From Bacteroidetes bacterium GWF2_40_14 (GTDB lineage Bacteria > Bacteroidota > Bacteroidia > Bacteroidales > UBA932), in the NCBI GenBank assembly GCA_001769195.1, contig MEOK01000019.1:8715-72714 (forward strand): a stretch of DNA of 64,000 nt. Direction: 5' to 3'. Of this stretch, positions 18,715 through 27,563 are shown in pieces. Each line of letters starts with the position of its first letter. Position 1 is the stretch's first letter. Below the pieces are notes generated by a model. That model did no database searches. It saw only the letters and a list, made by a program, of their open reading frames with translations, and was not told the DNA's origin. The translations under genes and the position numbers were made by a program.

Positions 18715-20550
18715 ATGCAACACAAAGTTATTGATACTAAAGAAGTTGTAGTAAGATTTACAGGGGACTCAGGAGACGGAATGCAGCTTACCGGTACTCT
18801 GTTTGCCGATGCTTCAGCATTGTACGGAAATGACATCTCTACGTTTCCAGATTTTCCGGCCGAAATCCGCGCACCTCAAGGTACTGTTTCAGGAGTTTCA
18901 GGTTTTCAGGTTAATATTGGAAGCGGAGAAATATGCACACCAGGTGATTTTTGTGATGTTCTGGTTGCTATGAACCCTGCTGCTTTAAGAGCAAATGCCA
19001 AATGGACCAAACCAACAGCCAGTATAATTCTAGACTCAGATACATTCGACGAGAAAGGTATAATCAAGGCAGGATTTCAGACAATGGACCCTGTTAAAGA
19101 ATTGAAAATTGAGGATAGAAATATAATATTTGCAGCAATCTCTTCGTTGACAAAAGAGAGCCTTAAGGATAGCGGACTTGATGCAAAAACAATCCTCCGT
19201 TCAAAGAATATGTTCACATTGGGTATGTGTTATTACATGTTTAACCGCCCGATGGAGTTTACATTCAAATATCTGGAGACTAAATTCAGAAAAAAACCGG
19301 AACTGATTGAGCCAAATAAAAAGGTTCTTAAGGATGGATACAATTATGCCTCCAACATTCAGGCTATTCCTAATACTTACACAATTCAGCCGGCAAAGCT
19401 CGAAAAGGGGACATACAGAAACGTCAATGGAAACCAGGCAACTGCTTGGGGACTTCTTGCTGCATCAGAAAAATCGGGAAGACCACTGTTCTGTGGTTCT
19501 TATCCTATAACTCCTGCAACAAGTATACTTGAGGAACTTGCTCTCCGTAAGGATCTTAATGCCAAGACTCTTCAGTGCGAAGATGAAATAGCTGGTATTT
19601 GCACATCAATTGGTGCTGCATATGCAGGAAATTTTGCTGTCACTACAACATCGGGTCCGGGACTCTCTCTTAAATGCGAGGCTCTTGGTTTGGCTATGAT
19701 TACCGAACTTCCATTAGTTATAGTTGACGTTCAGAGAGGTGGACCTTCTACAGGCATTCCAACTAAAACCGAGCAAACAGACCTTAACCAGGCTCTTTAC
19801 GGAAGAAACGGAGAGTGTCCTATTGCAGTGATTGCATCCCATTCCCCCTCACATTGTTTCGATGCTGCATTTTACGCAGGAAAGTTTGCAATGGAGCACA
19901 TGATGCCGGTTATACTTCTTACCGAAGGTTTTCTGGGAAATGGTTCTGAACCATGGAAAATTCCAAGCATGAAGGATTATCCGGAAATAAACCCTCCCAT
20001 TTTAACAGAACCACAGGAAACTCCTTTCTGGCCCTATAAGAGAGATGAACTGAGAATGGCCAGAAGATGGGCATTTCCGGGAACTCTGGGTCTGGAGCAC
20101 AGAATAGGGGGTCTTGAGAAAAATAACAACGGAAGTGTATCATCCGATCCACTTGTCCATGAGAGAATGTGTGCTGAGAGAGCAGAAAAGGTGGCAAGAA
20201 TGGCCAACTTCATTCCTGATCAAACAGTTATAGGCGATGAAAAGGGTGATGTTCTTATTGTTGGATGGGGTGGAACATTCGGGCATCTCTATACTGCCGT
20301 AAAAGAGCTTCATATAGAGGGTAAAAAGGTAAGTCTGGCTCACTTCGACTACATTTTCCCTCTACCAAAAAATACCGCTGAAATTTTTGCAAACTTTAAG
20401 AAGATTATTGTCTGTGAATTGAACAGTGGGCAGTTTGCTGATTATCTAAAGGCAAGACATCAGCAATTTACTTATCATCAGTGCAACAAAGTACAGGGTC
20501 AGCCTTTTATAGTAAAAGAGATTGTGGACGCAGTAAATGCAATTCTCTAA
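18715..20550 (+). CDS. korA: 2-oxoacid:ferredoxin oxidoreductase, alpha/gamma subunit
   Basis: 611-residue fused gamma-alpha subunit of a 2-oxoacid:acceptor oxidoreductase, most like the 2-oxoglutarate:ferredoxin enzyme of Bacteroidota. The N-terminal gamma domain carries RFTGDSGDGMQLTGTLFADA and the coenzyme A-side residues. The alpha (pyrimidine-binding) domain starts near residue 240, with GSYPITPATSILEELA and TTSGPGLSLKCEALGLAM. A GTG start at 18688 would add nine residues; the ATG at 18715 fits the promoter position. In anaerobes the complex often runs reductively, from succinyl-CoA to 2-oxoglutarate. korB overlaps or directly follows. The specific 2-oxoacid is inferred from similarity and from gdhA downstream. 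Confidence 0.88.
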   Translation: MQHKVIDTKEVVVRFTGDSGDGMQLTGTLFADASALYGNDISTFPDFPAEIRAPQGTVSGVSGFQVNIGSGEICTPGDFCDVLVAMNPAALRANAKWTKPTASIILDSDTFDEKGIIKAGFQTMDPVKELKIEDRNIIFAAISSLTKESLKDSGLDAKTILRSKNMFTLGMCYYMFNRPMEFTFKYLETKFRKKPELIEPNKKVLKDGYNYASNIQAIPNTYTIQPAKLEKGTYRNVNGNQATAWGLLAASEKSGRPLFCGSYPITPATSILEELALRKDLNAKTLQCEDEIAGICTSIGAAYAGNFAVTTTSGPGLSLKCEALGLAMITELPLVIVDVQRGGPSTGIPTKTEQTDLNQALYGRNGECPIAVIASHSPSHCFDAAFYAGKFAMEHMMPVILLTEGFLGNGSEPWKIPSMKDYPEINPPILTEPQETPFWPYKRDELRMARRWAFPGTLGLEHRIGGLEKNNNGSVSSDPLVHERMCAERAEKVARMANFIPDQTVIGDEKGDVLIVGWGGTFGHLYTAVKELHIEGKKVSLAHFDYIFPLPKNTAEIFANFKKIIVCELNSGQFADYLKARHQQFTYHQCNKVQGQPFIVKEIVDAVNAIL

Positions 20551-20578
20551 TTGGTTTAACAAGAAAATTTTAAAAGAG

Positions 20579-21595
20579 ATGAAATATACACCGCAAGATT
20601 TTAAAAGCAGTCAAGAGGTTAAATGGTGCCCGGGTTGCGGCGACTATGCGATCCTTGCTTCGGTTCAAAGAGCTATGCCTGATATTTGCGAAGCCTTGAA
20701 CTACACCAGAGAGAGATTTGTCTTTGTTTCCGGAATAGGTTGTTCTTCGCGTTTCCCATATTATATGAACACATATGGTTTCCATGGCATTCATGGACGT
20801 GCATCTGCAATTGCAACGGGAGTGAAGGTGGCAAACCCTACTCTTACTGTATGGCAAATAACAGGTGACGGAGACGCTCTCGCAATTGGTGGAAATCACT
20901 TTATTCACGCTATACGAAGAAACATAGACATCAACATTATCCTGTTCAATAATCAGATATACGGACTTACAAAGGGGCAGTATTCTCCTACATCAAGGCT
21001 GGGAATTGTTACTAAAACCTCTCCATACGGTACAGTTGAGCATCCTTTTAATCCCGGAGCATTGATCCTGGGGGCAAGAGGAACTTTCTTTGCCAGAAGC
21101 ATTGATGTGGAGATAAAGCTGACACAAGATATTATGGTTGCATGTGCAAAACATGACGGAACTGCTGTTACCGAAGTACTTGTAAACTGTGTTATTTTCA
21201 ACGATAAGACTCATTCAGAAATAACTGATAAAGAATATCGTGCAGACAGGACAATCATACTTAAGCATGGAGAACCTATGATTTTCGGGAAGGACAGGGA
21301 TAAGGGTCTGATGCTGGAAGGTATGAAACTCAAAGTTGTAAAATTGGGTGAGAATGGCATTACTGAGAAGGATCTCATGGTGCATGATGCAGAAGAGGAG
21401 AATCCCGGTATGCATTCAATGCTTATAGATATGAAATACCCTGAATTTCCTGTTGCCCTTGGAGTTATACGTGCAGTAAAAGACAAGACTTACGACGACA
21501 ACGTGCGTGATCAGGTTATAGATGTAAGGGAGCATGCTCAGATTCACAATATGGACGAGCTTCTCCGCAGCGGAGCAACCTGGGAAGTAAAATAG
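20579..21595 (+). CDS. korB: 2-oxoacid:ferredoxin oxidoreductase, beta subunit
   Basis: 338-residue beta subunit carrying thiamine diphosphate and an iron-sulfur site. VKWCPGCGDYAILASVQRAM near the N-terminus has the CPGC cysteines. The thiamine-diphosphate motif is GDGDALAIGGNHFIHAIRRN followed by NNQIYGLTKGQYSPTS. I choose the ATG at 20579 (MKYTPQDFKSS) because the upstream in-frame ATG at 20537 lies inside korA and adds a non-conserved stretch. The pair korA-korB is tightly linked. No separate delta/ferredoxin subunit gene is present. The downstream gene is glutamate dehydrogenase, which uses 2-oxoglutarate. Confidence 0.9.
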   Translation: MKYTPQDFKSSQEVKWCPGCGDYAILASVQRAMPDICEALNYTRERFVFVSGIGCSSRFPYYMNTYGFHGIHGRASAIATGVKVANPTLTVWQITGDGDALAIGGNHFIHAIRRNIDINIILFNNQIYGLTKGQYSPTSRLGIVTKTSPYGTVEHPFNPGALILGARGTFFARSIDVEIKLTQDIMVACAKHDGTAVTEVLVNCVIFNDKTHSEITDKEYRADRTIILKHGEPMIFGKDRDKGLMLEGMKLKVVKLGENGITEKDLMVHDAEEENPGMHSMLIDMKYPEFPVALGVIRAVKDKTYDDNVRDQVIDVREHAQIHNMDELLRSGATWEVK

Positions 21596-21644
21596 AGATT
21601 CCACAAATAATATTCAATAACTTATAAATCAAATTAAATCTATT

Positions 21645-22982
21645 ATGAAAGTAGCAGAGATTATGGCCTCGCTGGAAAAAAAGTATGGTCATGAAAAAGA
21701 GTACTTACAAGCAGTTCACGAGGTTCTAGAATCAATTGAAACAATTTACAATCAACATCCCGAGTTCGAGAAAGCTAAGATCGTAGAGAGACTGGTTGAA
21801 CCAGACCGTATTTTTACATTCCGTGTAACATGGCAGGACGACAAAGGTGAAGTTTTGACTAACCTGGGTTACCGTGTTCAGTTCAGCAACGCAATCGGCC
21901 CATACAAAGGCGGTTTCCGTTTTCATCCTTCAGTAACCCCTTCAATTCTTAAATTCCTGGGTTTTGAGCAGACATTCAAAAATGCTTTGACTACTCTCCC
22001 TATGGGTGGAGCTAAAGGTGGTTCTGATTTCAACCCTAAGGGTAAATCAGACGCAGAAATAATGCGTTTCTGCCAGGCTTTTATTACTGAATTGTGGCGT
22101 AACATAGGTCCTGACACAGATGTTCCTGCAGGTGACATAGGAGTTGGTGGAAAAGAGATTGGTTTCATGTACGGTTGGTACAAGAAACTTGCTCGTGAGA
22201 ATACTGGCGTTTTGACAGGTAAAGGTTCAACATGGGGTGGATCTCTTATCCGTCCTGAGGCTACTGGTTTTGGTGGTGTTTACTTTGTAAATCATATGCT
22301 TAAGACTAGAGGAATTGACATCAAAGGCAAAACAGTATCTGTATCTGGTTTTGGTAATGTTGCATGGGGTGCTGCCCTTAAAGCAACTGAACTGGGGGCT
22401 AAGGTAATTGCTCTTTCAGGTCCTGATGGCGTTATAATTGACGAAGCTGGTATGACAGAAGAGAAAATTGCATATATGCTTGACCTTCGTGCTACTAACA
22501 ATGACGTTGTTGCTCCTTATGCAACCAAGTTCCCGGGATCAAAATTTGTAGCCGGCAAAAAATCATGGATCGTTAAGGTTGACATAGCTCTTCCATGCGC
22601 ATTCCAGAACGAACTTAACGGTGACGATGCAAAACAGCTTATTGCTAACGGAGTGACATGTGTTGGTGAAATCTCAAACATGGGTTGCACACCTGAGGCT
22701 ATTGCAGAATTTGTAAATGCTAAGGTTCTTTATGCTCCCGGTAAGGCAGTAAATGCAGGTGGAGTTGCTGTTTCAGGTCTTGAAATGACTCAGAACGCAA
22801 TGCATATCAGTTGGACAGCAGAAGAGGTTGATGCAAAACTTAAACAAATCATGTTAAGTATTCATGATGCTTGTGTTAAATACGGAACACAGAAAGATGG
22901 TTACATCAACTATGTAAACGGAGCTAACATCGCAGGTTTCATGAAGGTTGCCCAGGCAACTTTGGAGCAAGGTCTTTGCTAA
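21645..22982 (+). CDS. gdhA: Glutamate dehydrogenase, hexameric NADP-type
   Basis: 445-residue glutamate dehydrogenase that interconverts 2-oxoglutarate plus ammonia with glutamate. The catalytic region contains GPYKGGFRFHPSV and the active-site lysine block PMGGAKGGSDFNPKGKSD; the dinucleotide-binding fold has VSVSGFGNVAWGAA. Length and sequence fit the 50-kDa bacterial hexameric enzymes, usually NADP(H)-specific; cofactor choice is inferred. It lies 49 bp after korB with no obvious terminator between, so 2-oxoglutarate synthesis and ammonia assimilation may be co-expressed. It is convergent with the lanthipeptide cluster, which begins 84 bp downstream. Confidence 0.95.
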   Translation: MKVAEIMASLEKKYGHEKEYLQAVHEVLESIETIYNQHPEFEKAKIVERLVEPDRIFTFRVTWQDDKGEVLTNLGYRVQFSNAIGPYKGGFRFHPSVTPSILKFLGFEQTFKNALTTLPMGGAKGGSDFNPKGKSDAEIMRFCQAFITELWRNIGPDTDVPAGDIGVGGKEIGFMYGWYKKLARENTGVLTGKGSTWGGSLIRPEATGFGGVYFVNHMLKTRGIDIKGKTVSVSGFGNVAWGAALKATELGAKVIALSGPDGVIIDEAGMTEEKIAYMLDLRATNNDVVAPYATKFPGSKFVAGKKSWIVKVDIALPCAFQNELNGDDAKQLIANGVTCVGEISNMGCTPEAIAEFVNAKVLYAPGKAVNAGGVAVSGLEMTQNAMHISWTAEEVDAKLKQIMLSIHDACVKYGTQKDGYINYVNGANIAGFMKVAQATLEQGLC

Positions 22983-23066
22983 GCAAATGTACTTAAAAGG
23001 AATTTACATATAGATTTTATTTCAGTACTACCTAATGATTAGATAATTAGTTTATCATAATATAAA

Positions 23067-24371
23067 TTATTGGGCGGTACTGATTTTACCAAATAGTACT
23101 TTAAAAGGTAAAATAAATCTTTCAAATAACCTGCTTTTTTGTGTTACAATTTCACCTGTTCCATCCATTCGTTGTATCATAATAAGCTTTTCTTTATAAC
23201 TAGATTGTAATCCAAAGGGAAATATTATATCAGCTCCATAGAAACCTTCTTCTGGAACTGATGAAAGACTTTTGATTTGGCCTTTAAGTATCCCGTACTC
23301 CATAGATGGATAGCTATTTAGTTTAACATTAACTTTCTGTCCAATAGCTATTTTCCCGAACCCAATAGAAGGTATATACATCTTTCCTATTACAGAACTA
23401 GAATCTTTAGGTACCACGCTAGCTAATCTTTGACCAATTTGAATACTTTGGTTATTACTCCAATATTTTGTAAATGAAATCTGTCCTGAAATAGGTGTAA
23501 AGAGTAGATATTTATCTTTCCATAAGTTGATTTGAGAGAGCAGTAACTGACGAATTTTGTATAATTCAAGATTATATAACGTGATTTCATTCTCTTGTTG
23601 GATTATCAATTCAACAAGTGATTGTTCCATTTGCATGATACTTAGCTCTGTATTCTTAATTGTAACTTCATATCCAGCAGATACATTCTTTTTCTGAATC
23701 AATGATTGCGTGGAGCGTTCAAAATCAAGAGATGATATAACTTTACTTGCGAAAAGAATGGAATCCCGATCAAATTTTTTCTTTTCATAAACCAAGTCCT
23801 CAGTAATAATTTTTTTCTGATCAATTTGTTTCTGGTAATACTCTTTGTTCTTATTAATCTGAGCTCTAAGAAGTGTCCTATTTTTTGATAGATGGTCACT
23901 TTCAGTATAATGTTTATAATCCATATACAAACGTTTTAGTTCCGAATAATGTTCCTGCAATTCTCCCAGAAGATATTCTTTTTCAATCCATTTGCTATTT
24001 TTGTTAGTTATAAAATAATCAATACTTTTTTCAGTAAGATTATGTTCAACTTCTAAAACAGAGGCATAATGAGATGTGTTATAGATCAGCGCAATTACAT
24101 CTCCTTCGACTACACTGTCGCCATCTTTTACAAATAGACTATCTATACGACCCTGAGTTTTTATGATAATATCTACAGGTGGGTTTGCAGTTGTAATTGT
24201 GATTGGACCAACTATTGTTTGAGGATATTGGATGTAATATGAACCAATCAACATTACTATAAAGATTAAAAAAATTCCCCCCATACCCTTGCGAATAATC
24301 CATTTGGGAACCTTTCCCATTATTTCATTAGCTTCTTCGCTATGGAAATCTACTAAATTGTTTTCTGACAT
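23067..24371 (-). CDS. HlyD-family membrane fusion adaptor of the lanthipeptide exporter
   Basis: 434-residue periplasmic adaptor. A cytoplasmic N-terminus is followed by one membrane segment (about residues 28-47, GGIFLIFIVMLIGSYYI). A biotinyl-lipoyl-like half-motif comes next (IIKTQGRIDSLFVKDGDSVV), then a long coiled coil (about 95-270) and the second half (LLFTPISGQISFTKYWSNNQ). Such proteins link an inner-membrane ABC exporter to an outer-membrane channel. The ATG at 24371 (MSENNLVDF) is preferred over one six codons upstream that overlaps the transporter gene. It is the last gene of the cluster. No TolC-like partner is encoded nearby, so a genomic OMF must be shared if the product is secreted. 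Confidence 0.9.
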   Translation of the reverse strand: MSENNLVDFHSEEANEIMGKVPKWIIRKGMGGIFLIFIVMLIGSYYIQYPQTIVGPITITTANPPVDIIIKTQGRIDSLFVKDGDSVVEGDVIALIYNTSHYASVLEVEHNLTEKSIDYFITNKNSKWIEKEYLLGELQEHYSELKRLYMDYKHYTESDHLSKNRTLLRAQINKNKEYYQKQIDQKKIITEDLVYEKKKFDRDSILFASKVISSLDFERSTQSLIQKKNVSAGYEVTIKNTELSIMQMEQSLVELIIQQENEITLYNLELYKIRQLLLSQINLWKDKYLLFTPISGQISFTKYWSNNQSIQIGQRLASVVPKDSSSVIGKMYIPSIGFGKIAIGQKVNVKLNSYPSMEYGILKGQIKSLSSVPEEGFYGADIIFPFGLQSSYKEKLIMIQRMDGTGEIVTQKSRLFERFILPFKVLFGKISTAQ

Positions 24372-24378
24372 AGTATAA

Positions 24379-26583
24379 TTAATTACCAAGTTCCAATTGA
24401 TCTTGAATAAGATTATAATAAAAACCTCTTTTACTTACTAGCTTCATATGTGATCCTTCCTCAATAATCACTCCTTTATTAAGGACAACAATATTATCTG
24501 CTTTCTTAATTGTGCTTAATCTGTGTGCTACAATAATAACCGTTTTCCCCTTAAAAAAGTCTGCTAAATATTCCAATATTATTTTTTCATTAGTTGCATC
24601 CAATGAGTTAGTTGCTTCATCAAAGAAAATATAATCGGCATTTTTATAAACAGCTCTAGCAATTAGTAATCGTTGCTTCTGACCAGTACTAAGACCATGA
24701 CCTTCTTCTCCAATTACTGTGTTGTACCGAAGGGGTAATGCTTCAATAAAATCGCTAATATTTGAGATCTTAGCTGCTTTTTCAACACGCTCATTGTCAC
24801 ACTGATCAGCAACTGTAATATTAGAAAGGATAGTATCGGAAAAAATGCGACCCTCCTGCATTACAGCGCCACAACATTTTCTCCAACTGCTATCACTATA
24901 CTTATTAAAAGGAATGCCACCAAGTAATATGTCACCTTCGGAAGGATAATAAAATTTTAAAAGCAGTTTTATTAGAGTAGATTTCCCGCTACCACTCGTC
25001 CCGACTATAGCGGTTGTTTTGCCATATGGGATTTTTAAGTTAATATTATTTAAAACCTTATCAGAATTTGGACCCTCGTACTGAAATATCACATTTTTAA
25101 ACTCAATATCTTTTCCTTTTGGAATGTCCTTAATATTTATTACTGTATTAGGTTCTTCATCTTCTTTAGTATGAATTTCATTAAGACGTTCTAAAGAAAT
25201 TTTTGCATCTTGAGAAGCTTGAATGAACCCGATAAATTGAGAAAGTGGGGCGTTCATTTGTCCAATAATATATTGTAGTGCCATCATCATTCCAAGAGTT
25301 ATATCTCCACTAATAACAGCCTTTGCAGCTAAAAAAGAGATAAAGACATTTTTTAGTTGGTCGATAAATAATCCGCCAACTTCCTGCATTTGACCTAATG
25401 CAAGACTTTTAATACTAATCTTATATAACTTCACTTGTATTCGCTCCCAGGACCATCTTTTTTGTTTCTCGTAATTATTAAGTTTGATCTCCTGCATGTC
25501 TGTGATTAATCGATATATATTACTTTGATTCGCTGCAGATTCCTGAAAACGCATATAATCTAACTTTCTTCTTTGTTTCATGAAAAGTATAATCCAGCTA
25601 ACATAAAAGATGCTACCAATAAAGAAGATTCCCCAAATCAACAAACTGAAACTTGCCATTAAACAACTATATACAATGAAAGTAATAATTGCCATAACTA
25701 TACTAATCAGTGATCCTGTAAGGAAATTTTGAATGCGACTGTAATCTCCCATTCGTTGCGTTATATCACCAATCATCTTCTTATCAAAATATGCTATTGG
25801 TAGCCGCATCAATTTACTTAAGAAATCTGAAATCAAGGAAATACTAATTCTTGTTGTTATATGTAGCATCAACCATCCTCTAATCAAGTTATTTATCATT
25901 TGACCAACACTCAACATTACTTGTGCAATTAAAATGACGATAACAATATCTAAGTCGCTATTTCCAATACCAGAATCTACAACCGCTTGTGTAAGAAAAG
26001 GGAAGATCAGACTTAAAATACTGGAAGTTAAAAGGCCAAAAAACAACTGAACAAAATATTTTTTGTACGGACGGAGATAATTTAATAAAAAAAGAAATTT
26101 AATTCCATCATATTTCTGATCAACTTCCTCGTAAAACTTTGGAGTTGGTTCTAAAAGTAACACAGTACCACTTTTTTCTCCAATATTATTGAGTGATGAC
26201 AACCAAGATCTGAGAAAAACATCTTTGTCATATTTTAAAAGACCATGTGCTGGATCTGATATATAAATATTATCAGGTTTGACTCCTCTCCCTTTCTTAA
26301 TATCATAAATCACGATAAAATGTTGCTGATTCCAGTGAGCAATACAAGGAAGGTTAACATCATCTCGCAATTGATCCCATGTCAGTTTTGCACCATAAGT
26401 ACGAAATCCGATACTTTCAGCAGCATCACTGATGTCCAACATAGAGACACCTTCTCTAGTAACATAACATTTATCGCGAAGATACTGTGAAGGGTAACTA
26501 TTACCATAATATTTTGCTATTATTCGCAAACACGTTGCTCCACAGTCCATTGACTCTAACTGTTTGTAAAAAGGAAATCCCAT
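24379..26583 (-). CDS. Peptidase C39 ABC exporter (bifunctional LanT-type)
   Basis: 734-residue ABC exporter with an N-terminal cysteine protease that cleaves double-glycine leaders. The C39 domain (1-125) has the oxyanion Gln8, catalytic Cys14 in MDCGATCL, His88 in NQQHFIV and Asp110 in ISDPAHG. Six membrane segments cover about residues 165-450. The nucleotide-binding domain has Walker A at 528-536 (GTSGSGKST), signature LSTGQ at 631-635, Walker B ending DE at 655-656, and the switch His at about 687. All catalytic residues are present, so it should both trim and transport the precursor, whose leader ends in Gly-Gly. It lies 116 bp after the LanB C-terminal gene. Confidence 0.95.
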   Translation of the reverse strand: MGFPFYKQLESMDCGATCLRIIAKYYGNSYPSQYLRDKCYVTREGVSMLDISDAAESIGFRTYGAKLTWDQLRDDVNLPCIAHWNQQHFIVIYDIKKGRGVKPDNIYISDPAHGLLKYDKDVFLRSWLSSLNNIGEKSGTVLLLEPTPKFYEEVDQKYDGIKFLFLLNYLRPYKKYFVQLFFGLLTSSILSLIFPFLTQAVVDSGIGNSDLDIVIVILIAQVMLSVGQMINNLIRGWLMLHITTRISISLISDFLSKLMRLPIAYFDKKMIGDITQRMGDYSRIQNFLTGSLISIVMAIITFIVYSCLMASFSLLIWGIFFIGSIFYVSWIILFMKQRRKLDYMRFQESAANQSNIYRLITDMQEIKLNNYEKQKRWSWERIQVKLYKISIKSLALGQMQEVGGLFIDQLKNVFISFLAAKAVISGDITLGMMMALQYIIGQMNAPLSQFIGFIQASQDAKISLERLNEIHTKEDEEPNTVINIKDIPKGKDIEFKNVIFQYEGPNSDKVLNNINLKIPYGKTTAIVGTSGSGKSTLIKLLLKFYYPSEGDILLGGIPFNKYSDSSWRKCCGAVMQEGRIFSDTILSNITVADQCDNERVEKAAKISNISDFIEALPLRYNTVIGEEGHGLSTGQKQRLLIARAVYKNADYIFFDEATNSLDATNEKIILEYLADFFKGKTVIIVAHRLSTIKKADNIVVLNKGVIIEEGSHMKLVSKRGFYYNLIQDQLELGN

Positions 26584-26699
26584 CTTAAAAGAAAAATTAT
26601 TATTTTTTGTAATTACTTTATGAGACTATTATATGATATTTATTTAAATTTTTTTATTGAAACTTTCTGTATCCTATAGACTGATTAAATGTGAATTAT

Positions 26700-27563
26700 T
26701 CATTTCTTCATATGGCTTACAGAGTGTTTCAATTTTTCCATATATCCATAAAAAATGAGACTATAAAGAATTGTTTCATATTTATTCTGATTATTACGAA
26801 ATAATCGGTTAATTGACATGTGTACTATACTCTCAAACATATTCCTTAGTATAGTATCAGTCATATGATTTAAATTTTTTATAGACTGAATTTGAGAAGT
26901 GAATTCCTTTACGTTTAGTTCTGATATTTTTGTTAAGTCATTATTTGTTGAAAGTATTGTCGAAATTTCATCTTTGTTTTCGTAATATTTTCTCTTAATT
27001 TGATCTGCTACGCTTTTAAATTTTGCGTTTTCAGGAATGAACCTTCTAAATAAATCATTAAAAATTTCAACACGAGTTTCGATTTTATAATTGAATAAAT
27101 TGGAATAGAAGTCTAGTAATAAAATCCCATACTTCCATCTATCTTCTTCGTGAATATCGTTATTTAATGTTGTCAATATCTTAATTATTGCTACAGAATC
27201 GTATTCAAAGAGAGATTCTACAAATTCAATTCCTTCTTCATCTCCATATCTCTCCATTTCTCTAAAATAAGTATCGAGCTGAATTTTCCATATAATACCG
27301 TTACTTACATAGCTTTGAATTTGTTCGCAAAAATATTTATAAACAAGATAATTGTTCTCTGCTGTAATACATTTGAATCGTATCCTTAGATGATAATCTT
27401 CTTCAAAATATCTAATATAGAACCATTTAGATATAAGGTTCATTTTTTTTAATTTGTAGGCGATTTTATAGACAGAATTAATAAGAACATTATCAGAATC
27501 TCTTATATTACAAAAAATCTTAAAGTAAGCCCATTCTTCGTTTGGGAAAAAAACACGTTTCAT
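26700..27563 (-). CDS. Lanthipeptide dehydratase, C-terminal elimination part (thiopeptide-type, SpaB_C-like)
   Basis: 287-residue protein resembling the stand-alone 'thiopeptide-type bacteriocin biosynthesis' domain that forms the C-terminal lyase of full LanB enzymes. The typical opening is seen: WAYFKIFCNIRDSDNVLINS followed by KWFYIRYFEEDYHLRIRFK, and further in QLDTYFREMERYGDEEGIEF with the conserved E-R-Y-G segment. In the known pathway this domain eliminates glutamate from glutamylated Ser/Thr to give dehydroamino acids. It starts immediately after the stop codon of the glutamylation-domain gene, so the two almost certainly form one split dehydratase. Confidence 0.88.
   Translation of the reverse strand: MKRVFFPNEEWAYFKIFCNIRDSDNVLINSVYKIAYKLKKMNLISKWFYIRYFEEDYHLRIRFKCITAENNYLVYKYFCEQIQSYVSNGIIWKIQLDTYFREMERYGDEEGIEFVESLFEYDSVAIIKILTTLNNDIHEEDRWKYGILLLDFYSNLFNYKIETRVEIFNDLFRRFIPENAKFKSVADQIKRKYYENKDEISTILSTNNDLTKISELNVKEFTSQIQSIKNLNHMTDTILRNMFESIVHMSINRLFRNNQNKYETILYSLIFYGYMEKLKHSVSHMKK

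Noticed and set aside
22983-23066. CAGTAC/GTACTG inverted repeat as terminator for the lanthipeptide operon
   Set aside because: One arm lies within the last codons of the HlyD gene, the pairing is short and there is no U-tract.
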